NCBI GenBank assembly: GCA_946481205.1
Contig: CAMLNB010000071.1
Span: 1 to 15,071 of the forward strand
DNA: 15,071 nucleotides
Source: an uncultured Kangiella sp.
Lineage (GTDB): Bacteria > Pseudomonadota > Gammaproteobacteria > Enterobacterales > DSM-103792
Reading direction: 5' to 3'
The notes under the pieces were generated by a model. The model was not told the origin of the DNA. It ran no database searches and was given only the letters and a program-made list of their open reading frames with translations. The stretch's first letter is position 1, and each line of letters starts with the position of its first letter. Shown here one piece after another: positions 7,488 through 14,328 of the stretch. A program made the position numbers and the translations under genes.

Positions 7488-8828
7488 TCAGATTTCCTGG
7501 TCTTCGTAAGCGGCTTGTTCCGCTTCCAGTACTTCCTGATCGGCCCAATCAGCTTCTTCACTGTACTCGGCATCAGCCGCTGCATCGCCCGCGCCCGGAG
7601 TATAGGGCTGGCCGTTGACCGTCAGCTGACCCTGGCGCAATTGCACGGCGATCTTGCCGCTTTCATCGGCCAGCGCCGCGATTTCTGCCGGTGCCCACAT
7701 CGCCAGCAAAGTGCTCGAGGTGCTGACATTCAGATCGGCTTCGGCGCTTTGCATCAGCAACATCGGATTGTCGACTTCACCTTCAGCCGGCGGCAGTTTC
7801 GCCAGCAGTTTCAGCTCGAACGGTTGGCCTTGAATCTGCGCTTGCAGCGGCTCGATTTTCAGTTCGACACCGTGTTGCAGCAACGCGCTCAGATTGGCGA
7901 ACACTTCGTCCATCTGTTCCGGGTTCATTTGCGCGCCCGTGGTTTCATCGAGCTTTTTCAGCGCCGCCAGCGACAGGTTGTTGATCTCCAGATGCAGCTT
8001 GCCATCCTTGACCATTTCCTGACCCATGAACATCACATTGGCCAGCTTCATGTCGACCGCGCTGCTGAGTTTTTCGCCGCTGCTGTCGAGATCCTGTTTG
8101 CCGGTCATGGTCAGCGCATTCATTGCGAACGCTTCCATTTCACCTTGCTTGGCGCTGATGCTGCCAATGCGGTATTCGCCGGAACCGATCTGGACGTTCT
8201 GGCTGTAATAGGTGCCAGCCCATTGGAACGCCATGTCGGCCATTTTGAATTCGCCCATCTCGCTGCCGAAGACAAAACCCGGCCAGTTGAAATCGGCTTT
8301 CATTTGCTTGTCGGACGGATCGTAATCGACCGCCAGCACACCGCGTTGCAGATCCAGTTTGCCGCTCGGCAGTTGCAGCTCGCCTTCGCCGATGCGGAAC
8401 TCGGTGTGGCTGCCACCGCCGAAACCGACGTGGCTGATCAGCCGCACGCGCTCATCGGCGAGCACGGTTTTGGCATCGGCCGGCCATTCCGGCTGGGCTT
8501 CCAGATGCGCTTTGAAACCGAATGCGGCCGGCCGGAAGGCAAACGTGCTGTCCCACAGAATCGGACCGTGGACCACGGTAAACGGTTGCTCAAACAGCAC
8601 CGGGCTTTCTTCTTCACCGGGCGCGACGAACTGGACTTTCAGCACGCCATGCGAACGGAACAAACCGCGATCATAATCACCGAGTTCCAGCTTGATCGCC
8701 GGACCGGTATTGACCTTGCTGAGTTCTTCCTTGAATGCCTGCTCGGCGCGCAGACCGCAGTACCAGGCACCGGCCCCAAGCGCTACCACAACGGCTGCGC
8801 CGACGGCGGCCGGAATCCACTTGTTCAT
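7488..8828 (-). CDS. DUF945 (YdgA-like) family protein
   Basis: This 446-residue protein resembles the DUF945/YdgA family of envelope proteins. Residues 5-25 form one hydrophobic segment (an uncleaved anchor or signal, with GAWYCG near its end, as in YdgA's GAWYTG). A long soluble region follows, expected in the periplasm and rich in beta-type alternation, with repeated short segments such as GELQLPSGKLDL. The last 30 or so residues are extremely acidic and rich in Glu, Asp and Ala, which is unusual. The start at 8828 has GGGTGGGAG about 10 bases before it. The molecular function of DUF945 is not well defined; I assign none. It stands between the exporter gene, 98 bases upstream, and the protease gene, behind a terminator-like hairpin, so it may be its own transcription unit. 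Confidence 0.8.
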   Translation of the reverse strand: MNKWIPAAVGAAVVVALGAGAWYCGLRAEQAFKEELSKVNTGPAIKLELGDYDRGLFRSHGVLKVQFVAPGEEESPVLFEQPFTVVHGPILWDSTFAFRPAAFGFKAHLEAQPEWPADAKTVLADERVRLISHVGFGGGSHTEFRIGEGELQLPSGKLDLQRGVLAVDYDPSDKQMKADFNWPGFVFGSEMGEFKMADMAFQWAGTYYSQNVQIGSGEYRIGSISAKQGEMEAFAMNALTMTGKQDLDSSGEKLSSAVDMKLANVMFMGQEMVKDGKLHLEINNLSLAALKKLDETTGAQMNPEQMDEVFANLSALLQHGVELKIEPLQAQIQGQPFELKLLAKLPPAEGEVDNPMLLMQSAEADLNVSTSSTLLAMWAPAEIAALADESGKIAVQLRQGQLTVNGQPYTPGAGDAAADAEYSEEADWADQEVLEAEQAAYEDQEI

Positions 8829-8906
8829 CGTTTAAAACTCCCACCCAAAAGTTGTTTGCTGCTGGCATCGCTCGCCGCTGTGTGCAATGGCGCCGACGTG
8901 CTGGCG

Positions 8907-8915
8907 ATTCTAGCA
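8907..8915 (-). promoter_or_regulatory. Possible extended -10 promoter element for the DUF945 gene
   Basis: On the minus strand TGCTAGAAT fits an extended -10 (TGn followed by TAGAAT). It lies in the 98-base gap upstream of the DUF945 start. I see no good -35 at 16-18 bases, so this rests on the -10 alone. Confidence 0.3.
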
Positions 8916-8926
8916 GTCCGGCCAGC

Positions 8927-9781
8927 TTATCGGGCGGCCGTTTCGGCGCGCGCCGGGCGGCTCAGGGTCAGTAGCGCACCGGTAACGACCAGCGCGGTTG
9001 CCAGGGCAATGGCGCCGGTCAGCGGCTGTTGTTGCGACCACAGCAGCAAGCCGGTCGACAGCACCGGAGTCAGATAGGCCAGTACGCCAACCCGGCGCGG
9101 ATCGGCGGTTTTCATCGCCCGGTCCCAGAGCACGAAAGCAAAACCCATCGGACCCAGACCGAGCAGCAGCAGCCATGGCCAGTCGCGGTCGGCAATGCTG
9201 GCGCTGGGCTCGAACAGCAGGTGAGCGAGCAGCGAAGCCGCGCCCGCCGCCGCGGCGAAACCGCCGACCGCCCAACTGGAAAACGGCGGCAAACGGCGCA
9301 ACGTCTGCGAGTAAAGCGCCCAAACCAGCGCCGCCAGCAACGCCAACAGGAAACCGAGCCAGGCCAGTGCCGACAACTCGACCCGGCTGCCGGACCAGAC
9401 CGCGACGGCCGCGCCGGCAAAACCGAGCAACCCGGCGCAGAGGATGCGGCCGGTCAACGGCAGGCTGCGGTCAAACAGCGGCGACAACAGCACGATCAGC
9501 AAAGGCCAGAGATAGTTGATCAAATTGGCGATCACCGGCGGCGCCCAACGCAGCGCCAGAAACAGCAGCAGGTGGTAAACGAACAGCGCGCCAGCAGCGA
9601 TGACAAAGGTCCGCCACGGCACCCGCCACTCACGCCAGCGCGGCAGGCAGACCAGCGCGCCCAGCAACAAGGCCAGGCCGGTCAGCAGAAATGGTGGCAG
9701 CGTCGATAACCGGGCCGCGATCGCCGCCAGGGAAGACCACAGCAAAATGGCACCGAACGCCGCGAGCAAGCCAGAGTTCAT
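8927..9781 (-). CDS. DMT-superfamily (EamA) transporter, YddG-like exporter
   Basis: This 284-residue protein is almost wholly hydrophobic, with about ten membrane helices arranged as two EamA repeats (roughly residues 1-135 and 140-275). That is the usual size for 10-helix drug/metabolite exporters of the inner membrane. The segments ANLINYLWPLLIVL near 85-98 and LAYLTPVLS in the second repeat, together with the WDRAMK region, resemble the YddG group, which exports aromatic amino acids and related compounds. Substrate assignment is by resemblance only. The start is 30 bases after the mnmE stop, close enough for co-transcription, although no clear ribosome site is visible before it. An Arg/Ala-rich C-terminus ends the protein. 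Confidence 0.85.
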   Translation of the reverse strand: MNSGLLAAFGAILLWSSLAAIAARLSTLPPFLLTGLALLLGALVCLPRWREWRVPWRTFVIAAGALFVYHLLLFLALRWAPPVIANLINYLWPLLIVLLSPLFDRSLPLTGRILCAGLLGFAGAAVAVWSGSRVELSALAWLGFLLALLAALVWALYSQTLRRLPPFSSWAVGGFAAAAGAASLLAHLLFEPSASIADRDWPWLLLLGLGPMGFAFVLWDRAMKTADPRRVGVLAYLTPVLSTGLLLWSQQQPLTGAIALATALVVTGALLTLSRPARAETAAR

Positions 9782-9811
9782 GGTCGGGGTAGCGACTCCG
9801 TCGGTCGGGGT

Positions 9812-11176
9812 TTATTTGCCGATGCAGAACGAGCTGAAGATTTTGCCGAGCAGATCATCGGCGTTGAATTCGCCGGTGATGCTGTTCAGTGCCTGCTGCG
9901 CCACGCGCAGATCTTCAGCCAACAATTCACCGGCGCGCCGTTGTTGCAGTTGCGCGGCACCATGATCAATCAGCGCTTGCGCCTGCTCCAGCGCGTCCAG
10001 ATGCCGGCGCCGCGCCATGAACAGGCCTTCTTCCGGCGAGACAATGCCGGCCAACTGTTTCAAGCGTTCACGCAAGACCGGCAAGCCGGCGCCGGTTTGC
10101 GCCGACAACGCGATCACGGTGGCGCCGTGTTCGGGGTGGGCGCCGATTGGCAGTCGACTCAGATCGGCCTTGTTTTGGATGACCGTGATTTTGTTGTGCG
10201 CCACCGGTAACGGCTCGGCCAGCGGCCAAAGTTGTGCCGGATCGGTTTGTTGGCTGTCGCTGCTGTCGACCACCAAGAGCAGCGCGTCAGCATCACGCAT
10301 TTCGCTGCGCGCACGTTCGATGCCGATTTGTTCGACCGGATCATCGCTGTCACGCAAACCAGCGGTATCGAGCAGGTGTATCGGCAAACCATCGACCGTG
10401 ATCAGCTCGCGCAGGACATCGCGCGTCGTGCCGGGAATGTGGGTAACGATGGCGCTGTCTTTGCCGGATAGCGCGTTCAGTAGTGAAGATTTACCAGCAT
10501 TCGGTTTGCCCGCGATGACCACCTTGATGCCTTCGCGCAGCACCTGACCTTGTTTGGATGCCGATAACAATTCGGCGAGATTTTTCTGCAGCGCAGCGAC
10601 ATCGGCGGCGACTTTGCCATCGGACAGGAAATCGATTTCTTCTTCTGGAAAATCGATCGCGGCCTCGACATACATGCGCAGATGAATCAGCTGTTCGACC
10701 AGCGCATGCACCCGTCTGGAAAACTCACCGGACAGCGAACGCATCGCCAGTCGTGCCGCCGTTTCCGAGCTGGCGTCGATCAGATCGGCAATCGCTTCGG
10801 CTTGCGCGAGATCGAGTTTGTCGTTGAGAAATGCGCGCTCGGAAAATTCGCCAGGCCGGGCGAGGCGGGCGCCGAGTTCAACGCAGCGACGCAGCAAGCG
10901 ATCGAGCACAACCGGACCACCGTGGCCCTGCAGCTCGAGCACGTGTTCGCCGGTGAACGATTTCGGCGCGGGGAAATAGAGCGCCAGACCATCATCAATT
11001 GCAGCGCCATCGCGGTCGCAAAACAACGCGCGCACGGCGAGTCGTGGTGTCGGCAGTTTGCCGAGCAAGGCTTCGGCAAGCGCTGGTACTTTGCTGCCGG
11101 AAACGCGAATGACGCCGACGCCGGCGCGGCCGGCGGCGGTGGCGATAGCAGCAATGGTCTCGGTGTTAATGGTCAT
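9812..11176 (-). CDS. mnmE: tRNA uridine-5-carboxymethylaminomethyl(34) GTPase MnmE
   Basis: MnmE, together with MnmG, installs the cmnm5 group on wobble U34 of certain tRNAs in the cytoplasm. The protein is 454 residues, the normal length. The N-terminal folate-binding domain (about 1-118) includes the conserved [11 protein letters not shown] around 81-91. A helical domain follows, with the G domain inserted in it: G1 GKPNAGKS at 223-230, G2 GTTRD at 249-253, G3 DTAG at 270-273 and G4 NKAD at 335-338. The C-terminus is the invariant CIGK (451-454), whose Cys451 is needed for the modification. All key residues are present. The gene follows yidC by 157 bases, the usual neighbour order in gammaproteobacteria; a strong hairpin lies in that gap. 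Assignment is essentially certain. Confidence 0.98.
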   Translation of the reverse strand: MTINTETIAAIATAAGRAGVGVIRVSGSKVPALAEALLGKLPTPRLAVRALFCDRDGAAIDDGLALYFPAPKSFTGEHVLELQGHGGPVVLDRLLRRCVELGARLARPGEFSERAFLNDKLDLAQAEAIADLIDASSETAARLAMRSLSGEFSRRVHALVEQLIHLRMYVEAAIDFPEEEIDFLSDGKVAADVAALQKNLAELLSASKQGQVLREGIKVVIAGKPNAGKSSLLNALSGKDSAIVTHIPGTTRDVLRELITVDGLPIHLLDTAGLRDSDDPVEQIGIERARSEMRDADALLLVVDSSDSQQTDPAQLWPLAEPLPVAHNKITVIQNKADLSRLPIGAHPEHGATVIALSAQTGAGLPVLRERLKQLAGIVSPEEGLFMARRRHLDALEQAQALIDHGAAQLQQRRAGELLAEDLRVAQQALNSITGEFNADDLLGKIFSSFCIGK

Positions 11177-11248
11177 CGCGAGTCACAAAGAAAGTACGGT
11201 GGCTGAGTGCAGCGAAGCCGAAAATTTTTCGCCGGCAACAAACGACTC

Positions 11249-11295
11249 GGCCCCGGCATCGCATCCATCTTAGCGGAATGCCATGTCGGGGCCGT
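11249..11295 (-). repeat. Long imperfect hairpin between yidC and mnmE
   Basis: Arms at 11249-11267 and 11276-11295 pair almost completely: an eight-base CGGCCCCG core, then CAT and GCAT blocks broken by two mismatches and one bulge, with an 8-base loop. It is 39 bases beyond the yidC stop. On the minus strand no continuous T-run follows, although a CGAAAAATTTTCG palindrome comes about 20 bases later. It may be a 3'-end stabiliser, processing site or partial terminator that lowers mnmE expression relative to yidC. I saw only one copy in the window, so it is not shown to be a repeat family. Confidence 0.5.
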
Positions 11296-11333
11296 ATCGG
11301 TTATGCCGGAAGCTTGCGGGTCCGGTTTGGCGC

Positions 11334-13022
11334 TTACTTCTTCTGCGCCGCCTCGACCTCGATCTTCTTGGTGATATAGGCCTGTTGACCGATCGACAGC
11401 AGGTTGTTGACCAGCCAGTACAGCACCAGACCGGCCGGGAACCACAGGAAGAACACGCTCATGATGACCGGCAGGTATTGCATGATTTTCTGCTGCATCG
11501 GGTCCATGGTCGGGCTGACCGGTTGCATCTTCTGCATGACCCACATCGAGATGCCCATCAGGATCGGCAGCACGAAGTAGGGGTCCATGACCGACAGGTC
11601 CTTGATCCACAGCATGAAGCCAGCGTGGCGCAGCTCAACCGACTCCATCAGCACCCAGTACAGCGCGATGAACACCGGCATGGTCAGCAGCAGCGGCAGG
11701 CAGCCACCGAGCGGATTGACCTTTTCCTTTTTATAGAGCTCCATCATCGCCTGCGAGAAGGCCTGACGGTCGTCGCCATAGCGCTCTTTCAGCGCAGTCA
11801 ATTTCGGCGTCAGCATCCGCATCTTGGCAAAGCTGCGGTATTGGGCGTTGGCGAGCGGGTAGAGCAGCAGCTTGACCAGCACCGTGACCAGGATGATGGC
11901 GACACCCCAGTTGCCGACGACCGAGTAGATCGCGGTCAGCGCCCAGAACAGCGGCTGGCCGATCCACCACAGGAAGCCGTAATCGACCGTCAGGTCGAGA
12001 CCTTCGGCGACCTTGGCCAGATCGTCCTGGATCTTGGGGCCTATATATAAGCTGGCTTGCAGGGTCTTGGCTTCGCCGGCGGCAAGCGTGAACGGCGCCT
12101 GCTGGATGCCGACGATGGACTGCTTGTCCGGCCGGACCGAGGAATAGATGTTGTTGGCAGTTTTGTCGGCCGGCACCCAGGCCGCGACAAAGTAATGCTG
12201 CAGATAGGCGATCCAGCCGCCGCTGGTATTGATGTCCAGCTTGGCTTCGTCCATCTCGTCGAAGTCGTATTTCTCGTAGCGCTGCTCGGCGGTGTTGTAG
12301 GCGGCGCCGGTATAGGCCGACAGGCCCATGGCATTGCCGCTGTTCTCGGCAAAGCGGTCACGCTTCAGCTGGGTGAACAGCCGGCCGGTAAACGGCGCTT
12401 GGCTACCGTTTTTCACTTCGACGTCGAGCTTGACGGTGTGGCTGCCACGGTCGAGCGTGTAGATCTTGCTGACGGTCAGGCCATCGGCGTTTTGCCAGTC
12501 GAGCCGCACCGAAACGGCGTTGGCATCGGCAGTCAGTTCGGTCGCAGCGGCTTGCACGGCGTAGGTGGCACGGCCGCTGCCACTGTCTGGGCCGCCGGTA
12601 CCGGTCAGGCCGTTCTGGGCGATAAAGGTACGCTGGTCGCGGTAGTGCAGCAGCCGGGTCGGCTCGCTGGCAGCGTCCAGGGTTTTCGGATACTTCAGCA
12701 GATCGGCTTCGACCACGTCGCCACCAACCCGGTCGATGACCACGCGCAGCAGATCGGTTTTCAGCTCGACATAGCGGTCGGCTTCGGTAACCGGGGCTGG
12801 TTCGGTCGTTGCGGTCGGGCTGACCGGCACGTCAGTGCCGGAGCTGATGCTGGCAGCGACATCGGCGCCGGCATCGACGACCGGTGCGGTGGTCGTCACT
12901 TCGGTGGCTGGGCGCAGCGCAGCCTGCAGCTTGACTTGCTGATCTTCTTGCCAGCTGAGGTACAGCAGGAAACTGACGCCGGCGAAGGCCGCCAACAAAA
13001 ATCCGCGTTGCGATTCGAGCAT
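11334..13022 (-). CDS. yidC: Membrane protein insertase YidC
   Basis: YidC inserts and folds inner-membrane proteins, alone or with SecYEG. At 562 residues it has the Gram-negative form: a first helix at about 7-24, a Thr/Ala/Pro-rich linker, a large periplasmic domain (about 80-340), then the conserved insertase core from about 355. The core holds NWGVAIILVTVLVKLLLYPL, the cytoplasmic hairpin (about 393-433), the GCLPLLLTMPVFIALYW helix and two more helices ending near 545. The hydrophilic-groove residue that is Arg366 in E. coli is Lys384 here; the positive charge is kept. The C-terminal tail is Lys-rich. The codons for residues 325-327 are TTA-TAT-ATA, odd for such a GC-rich gene. It starts only 6 bases after rnpA, with no yidD between. 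Assignment is certain. Confidence 0.98.
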   Translation of the reverse strand: MLESQRGFLLAAFAGVSFLLYLSWQEDQQVKLQAALRPATEVTTTAPVVDAGADVAASISSGTDVPVSPTATTEPAPVTEADRYVELKTDLLRVVIDRVGGDVVEADLLKYPKTLDAASEPTRLLHYRDQRTFIAQNGLTGTGGPDSGSGRATYAVQAAATELTADANAVSVRLDWQNADGLTVSKIYTLDRGSHTVKLDVEVKNGSQAPFTGRLFTQLKRDRFAENSGNAMGLSAYTGAAYNTAEQRYEKYDFDEMDEAKLDINTSGGWIAYLQHYFVAAWVPADKTANNIYSSVRPDKQSIVGIQQAPFTLAAGEAKTLQASLYIGPKIQDDLAKVAEGLDLTVDYGFLWWIGQPLFWALTAIYSVVGNWGVAIILVTVLVKLLLYPLANAQYRSFAKMRMLTPKLTALKERYGDDRQAFSQAMMELYKKEKVNPLGGCLPLLLTMPVFIALYWVLMESVELRHAGFMLWIKDLSVMDPYFVLPILMGISMWVMQKMQPVSPTMDPMQQKIMQYLPVIMSVFFLWFPAGLVLYWLVNNLLSIGQQAYITKKIEVEAAQKK

Positions 13023-13028
13023 GGAAGA

Positions 13029-13418
13029 TCAGCCTTGAGTGCGATCGGGTGTAGGAGCAGGAGACGGTAAGCGCGCCAGCCGGGTCATCAACAGCTGAAC
13101 CTGACGGCGGAGTTCTGGCGGCGCAAGCCGGTCGACGCCGGGCTTGGCCAGTACGATCACGTCACGGGCGGGCAACTCGGACTGTGCCAACCGGAAGGCT
13201 TCCCGAATCGCCCGCTTGATGGCGTTGCGGTTCGAGGCAAGACGGACGTGCTTTTTGGCTATCGCCAGACCCAGCCGGGCATGGCCCAGCGGGTTCGGTC
13301 GGGCCAGCAAGGTCAGGCCGGTCGCGTGGAGACGCTCATTTTCGGCAAAGACCTGCTGGAACTCCGCCGGATCGGTGAGGCGAAGCGCCCGGGTAAAGGC
13401 AAACTCCGCCACCGGCAC
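13029..13418 (-). CDS. rnpA: Ribonuclease P protein component
   Basis: RnpA is the small basic subunit that binds RNase P RNA and helps mature the 5' ends of tRNAs. The protein is 129 residues, the normal size, with the conserved FTRALRL start, the RLGLAIAKKHV strand, and the RNA-binding block NRNAIKRAIREAFR at 63-76. The start codon is GTG at 13418, as in E. coli. No other start codon lies between it and the rpmH stop, which is in the same frame six codons earlier. No clear ribosome site precedes the GTG, so translation probably depends on coupling to rpmH. The C-terminal end is a Pro-rich tail. It lies between rpmH (18 bases upstream) and yidC (6 bases downstream). Confidence 0.97.
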   Translation of the reverse strand: MPVAEFAFTRALRLTDPAEFQQVFAENERLHATGLTLLARPNPLGHARLGLAIAKKHVRLASNRNAIKRAIREAFRLAQSELPARDVIVLAKPGVDRLAPPELRRQVQLLMTRLARLPSPAPTPDRTQG

Positions 13419-13436
13419 AGCGTGAAGCGGGCGGTC

Positions 13437-13574
13437 TTAGACGACCGTCAGACGCTTGCGACCTTTGGCACGACGGCGCTTCAGCACCAGGCGGCCGTTC
13501 TTGGTGGCCATACGGGCGCGGAAGCCGTGGTCACGCTTTTTCTTCAGGTTGCTGGGTTGGAAAGTACGTTTCAT
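13437..13574 (-). CDS. rpmH: 50S ribosomal protein L34
   Basis: L34 is a small, very basic protein of the large ribosomal subunit. The 45-residue product begins [10 protein letters not shown] and contains the family-defining block [13 protein letters not shown] followed by an Arg/Lys-rich stretch ending RKRLTVV. Length and sequence match the family. The ATG has a GCAGGTG-type ribosome site about seven bases upstream. It is the first gene of the rpmH-rnpA-yidC cluster, with a good sigma-70 promoter about 80 bases upstream. Confidence 0.99.
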   Translation of the reverse strand: MKRTFQPSNLKKKRDHGFRARMATKNGRLVLKRRRAKGRKRLTVV

Positions 13575-13652
13575 GACACACCTGCGTTACGGGCCCATCA
13601 GGGCATAGCCCGGTGTTCGCGCAAGCGACCGCCGGGTCGGAAAAGGGCGCGC

Positions 13653-13682
13653 ATTCTACTGCGCAGCTTTTGTTCGGGTCAA
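13653..13682 (-). promoter_or_regulatory. Sigma-70 promoter of the rpmH-rnpA-yidC cluster
   Basis: On the minus strand a TTGACC -35 (13677-13682) and a TAGAAT -10 (13653-13658) are separated by 18 bases. The predicted transcription start is near 13646, giving an RNA leader of about 70 bases before the rpmH ATG. Both hexamers are one mismatch from consensus and the position is right for rpmH. Confidence 0.7.
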
Positions 13683-13768
13683 TAAAATCCGCCGAAAAAC
13701 TCAAGGAAAAACGGCAACTTAGCAGCGGCCGTACCAGCCCGTTCGGTGGTCGCGTCACAACCCATCGA

Positions 13769-13785
13769 TGATCAAAACTTGATCA
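13769..13785. repeat. Perfect palindrome TGATCAA-AAC-TTGATCA
   Basis: Seven-base perfect arms flank a three-base spacer. Each arm contains a GATC. It sits between the rpmH promoter and the first DnaA box, at the left edge of the origin region. It could be an operator for a dimeric regulator of rpmH or, if the host has Dam and SeqA, a paired GATC target. Confidence 0.5.
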
Positions 13786-13839
13786 GCCACTAGATATTGT
13801 GATCTCAAGGGCTTGCAACGGTCCGATCACAGCGGCTTT

Positions 13840-13848
13840 TGTGTATAA
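13840..13848 (-). promoter_or_regulatory. DnaA box, perfect (TTATACACA)
   Basis: The minus strand reads TTATACACA, matching the consensus TTWTNCACA. It diverges from the next box, 27 bases away on the other strand. Confidence 0.85.
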
Positions 13849-13875
13849 CTTTTAAGCGATGCAATCGCCGGTTAT

Positions 13876-13884
13876 TTATCCACA
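13876..13884 (+). promoter_or_regulatory. DnaA box, perfect (TTATCCACA)
   Basis: The plus strand reads TTATCCACA, identical to the strongest E. coli box. It faces the AT-rich unwinding segment that begins about 66 bases downstream. Confidence 0.9.
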
Positions 13885-13950
13885 TAACAGCCTGTTTTGG
13901 TCGCAGTCAAGAACTTTAACGAACCGAAAACAAGCAGTCAAAACCCTAAT

Positions 13951-14070
13951 AATCTTCTTTTGATGGAAAAAGATCTTTTCTTACTGTTATTAACTACTAA
14001 GCCGAAAATATCTGTTATTAACTGATTTAAGTTATTGAATTATATATTTATATTTGTTCTTTTAAGATGT
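13951..14070. other. AT-rich DNA unwinding element
   Basis: About 78% A+T by hand count over 120 bases, against GC-rich flanks. It includes GATCTTTTCTTAC at 13972-13984, resembling the E. coli 13-mer GATCTNTTNTTTT, two exact copies of a 12-base AT-rich repeat, and a run of TA steps at 14041-14055. It lies between two groups of DnaA boxes. Strand opening here is inferred from composition. Confidence 0.7.
13984..14023 (+). repeat. 12-base direct repeats CTGTTATTAACT in the unwinding element
   Basis: Exact copies at 13984-13995 and 14012-14023, start-to-start 28 bases. The repeat does not extend past 12 bases on either side. Repeated AT-rich oligomers are typical of origin unwinding elements. 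Confidence 0.65.
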
Positions 14071-14110
14071 TGGTAACTCGACGCAAAGCTATGCATGGAA
14101 TCTTCGTATC

Positions 14111-14119
14111 TGTTGATAA
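14111..14119 (-). promoter_or_regulatory. DnaA box, one mismatch (TTATCAACA)
   Basis: The minus strand reads TTATCAACA, one base from the consensus. It lies on the dnaA side of the AT-rich element. Confidence 0.5.
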
Positions 14120-14147
14120 AACTTATTCTTATAGTAATTTGTTTGAG

Positions 14148-14156
14148 ATATACACA
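14148..14156 (+). promoter_or_regulatory. DnaA box, one mismatch (ATATACACA)
   Basis: The plus strand reads ATATACACA; only the first base differs from TTATACACA. It lies 15 bases from the next box, in the same orientation. Confidence 0.45.
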
Positions 14157-14170
14157 GAAAGTCTGGTTTT

Positions 14171-14179
14171 TTATCCAGA
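14171..14179 (+). promoter_or_regulatory. DnaA box, one mismatch (TTATCCAGA)
   Basis: The plus strand reads TTATCCAGA; the eighth base differs from the consensus. A GATC overlaps its end at 14178-14181. Confidence 0.4.
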
Positions 14180-14256
14180 TCCGGATCACGACACAACCGT
14201 TTTGCAAGATCCGATCCGATCAAAGCTTGTCAAGCAAAACAAATTTGAAGCTGTCC

Positions 14257-14265
14257 TGTGGATTA
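14257..14265 (-). promoter_or_regulatory. DnaA box, one mismatch (TAATCCACA), near the dnaA leader
   Basis: The minus strand reads TAATCCACA. It lies 63 bases before the dnaA start, where bound DnaA could repress its own gene, as known in other bacteria. The regulatory role is inferred from position. Confidence 0.45.
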
Positions 14266-14328
14266 TTTTTGATCAAGTCCTTAGACTCGCCGCTTGCTTT
14301 CCCGGAAACCCCAGTACAGCCGTCAAGA

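Larger units (their letters stand above)
13769..14276. other. Chromosomal replication origin (oriC)
   Basis: The spacer between rpmH and dnaA holds what an origin needs: two perfect DnaA boxes, four one-mismatch boxes, and an AT-rich segment between the two groups of boxes. Genes on both sides run away from it. In many gammaproteobacteria outside the enterics oriC lies exactly here. Boundaries are set by the outermost motifs I can see and are approximate. The remaining spacer (13575-13768 and 14277-14328) holds the rpmH leader and promoter and the dnaA leader. I could not assign a convincing dnaA promoter. Confidence 0.85.

Noticed and set aside
7515..9077. Plus-strand open frame (520 codons) opposite the DUF945 gene
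   Set aside because: Shadow of a recognisable DUF945 protein; it also runs across the intergenic gap into the exporter gene.
13531..13758. Minus-strand frame of 75 codons upstream of and overlapping rpmH
   Set aside because: It overlaps L34 in another frame and contains the rpmH promoter; not credible as a gene.
13991..14000. DnaA-trio-like TAGTAG on the minus strand
   Set aside because: Only two trios fit, and the nearest DnaA box in the right orientation is over 100 bases away.
14113..14275. Candidate dnaA promoters (TTGATA, TTGAAG as -35 hexamers)
   Set aside because: None has an acceptable -10 at 16-18 bases, so no dnaA promoter is called.
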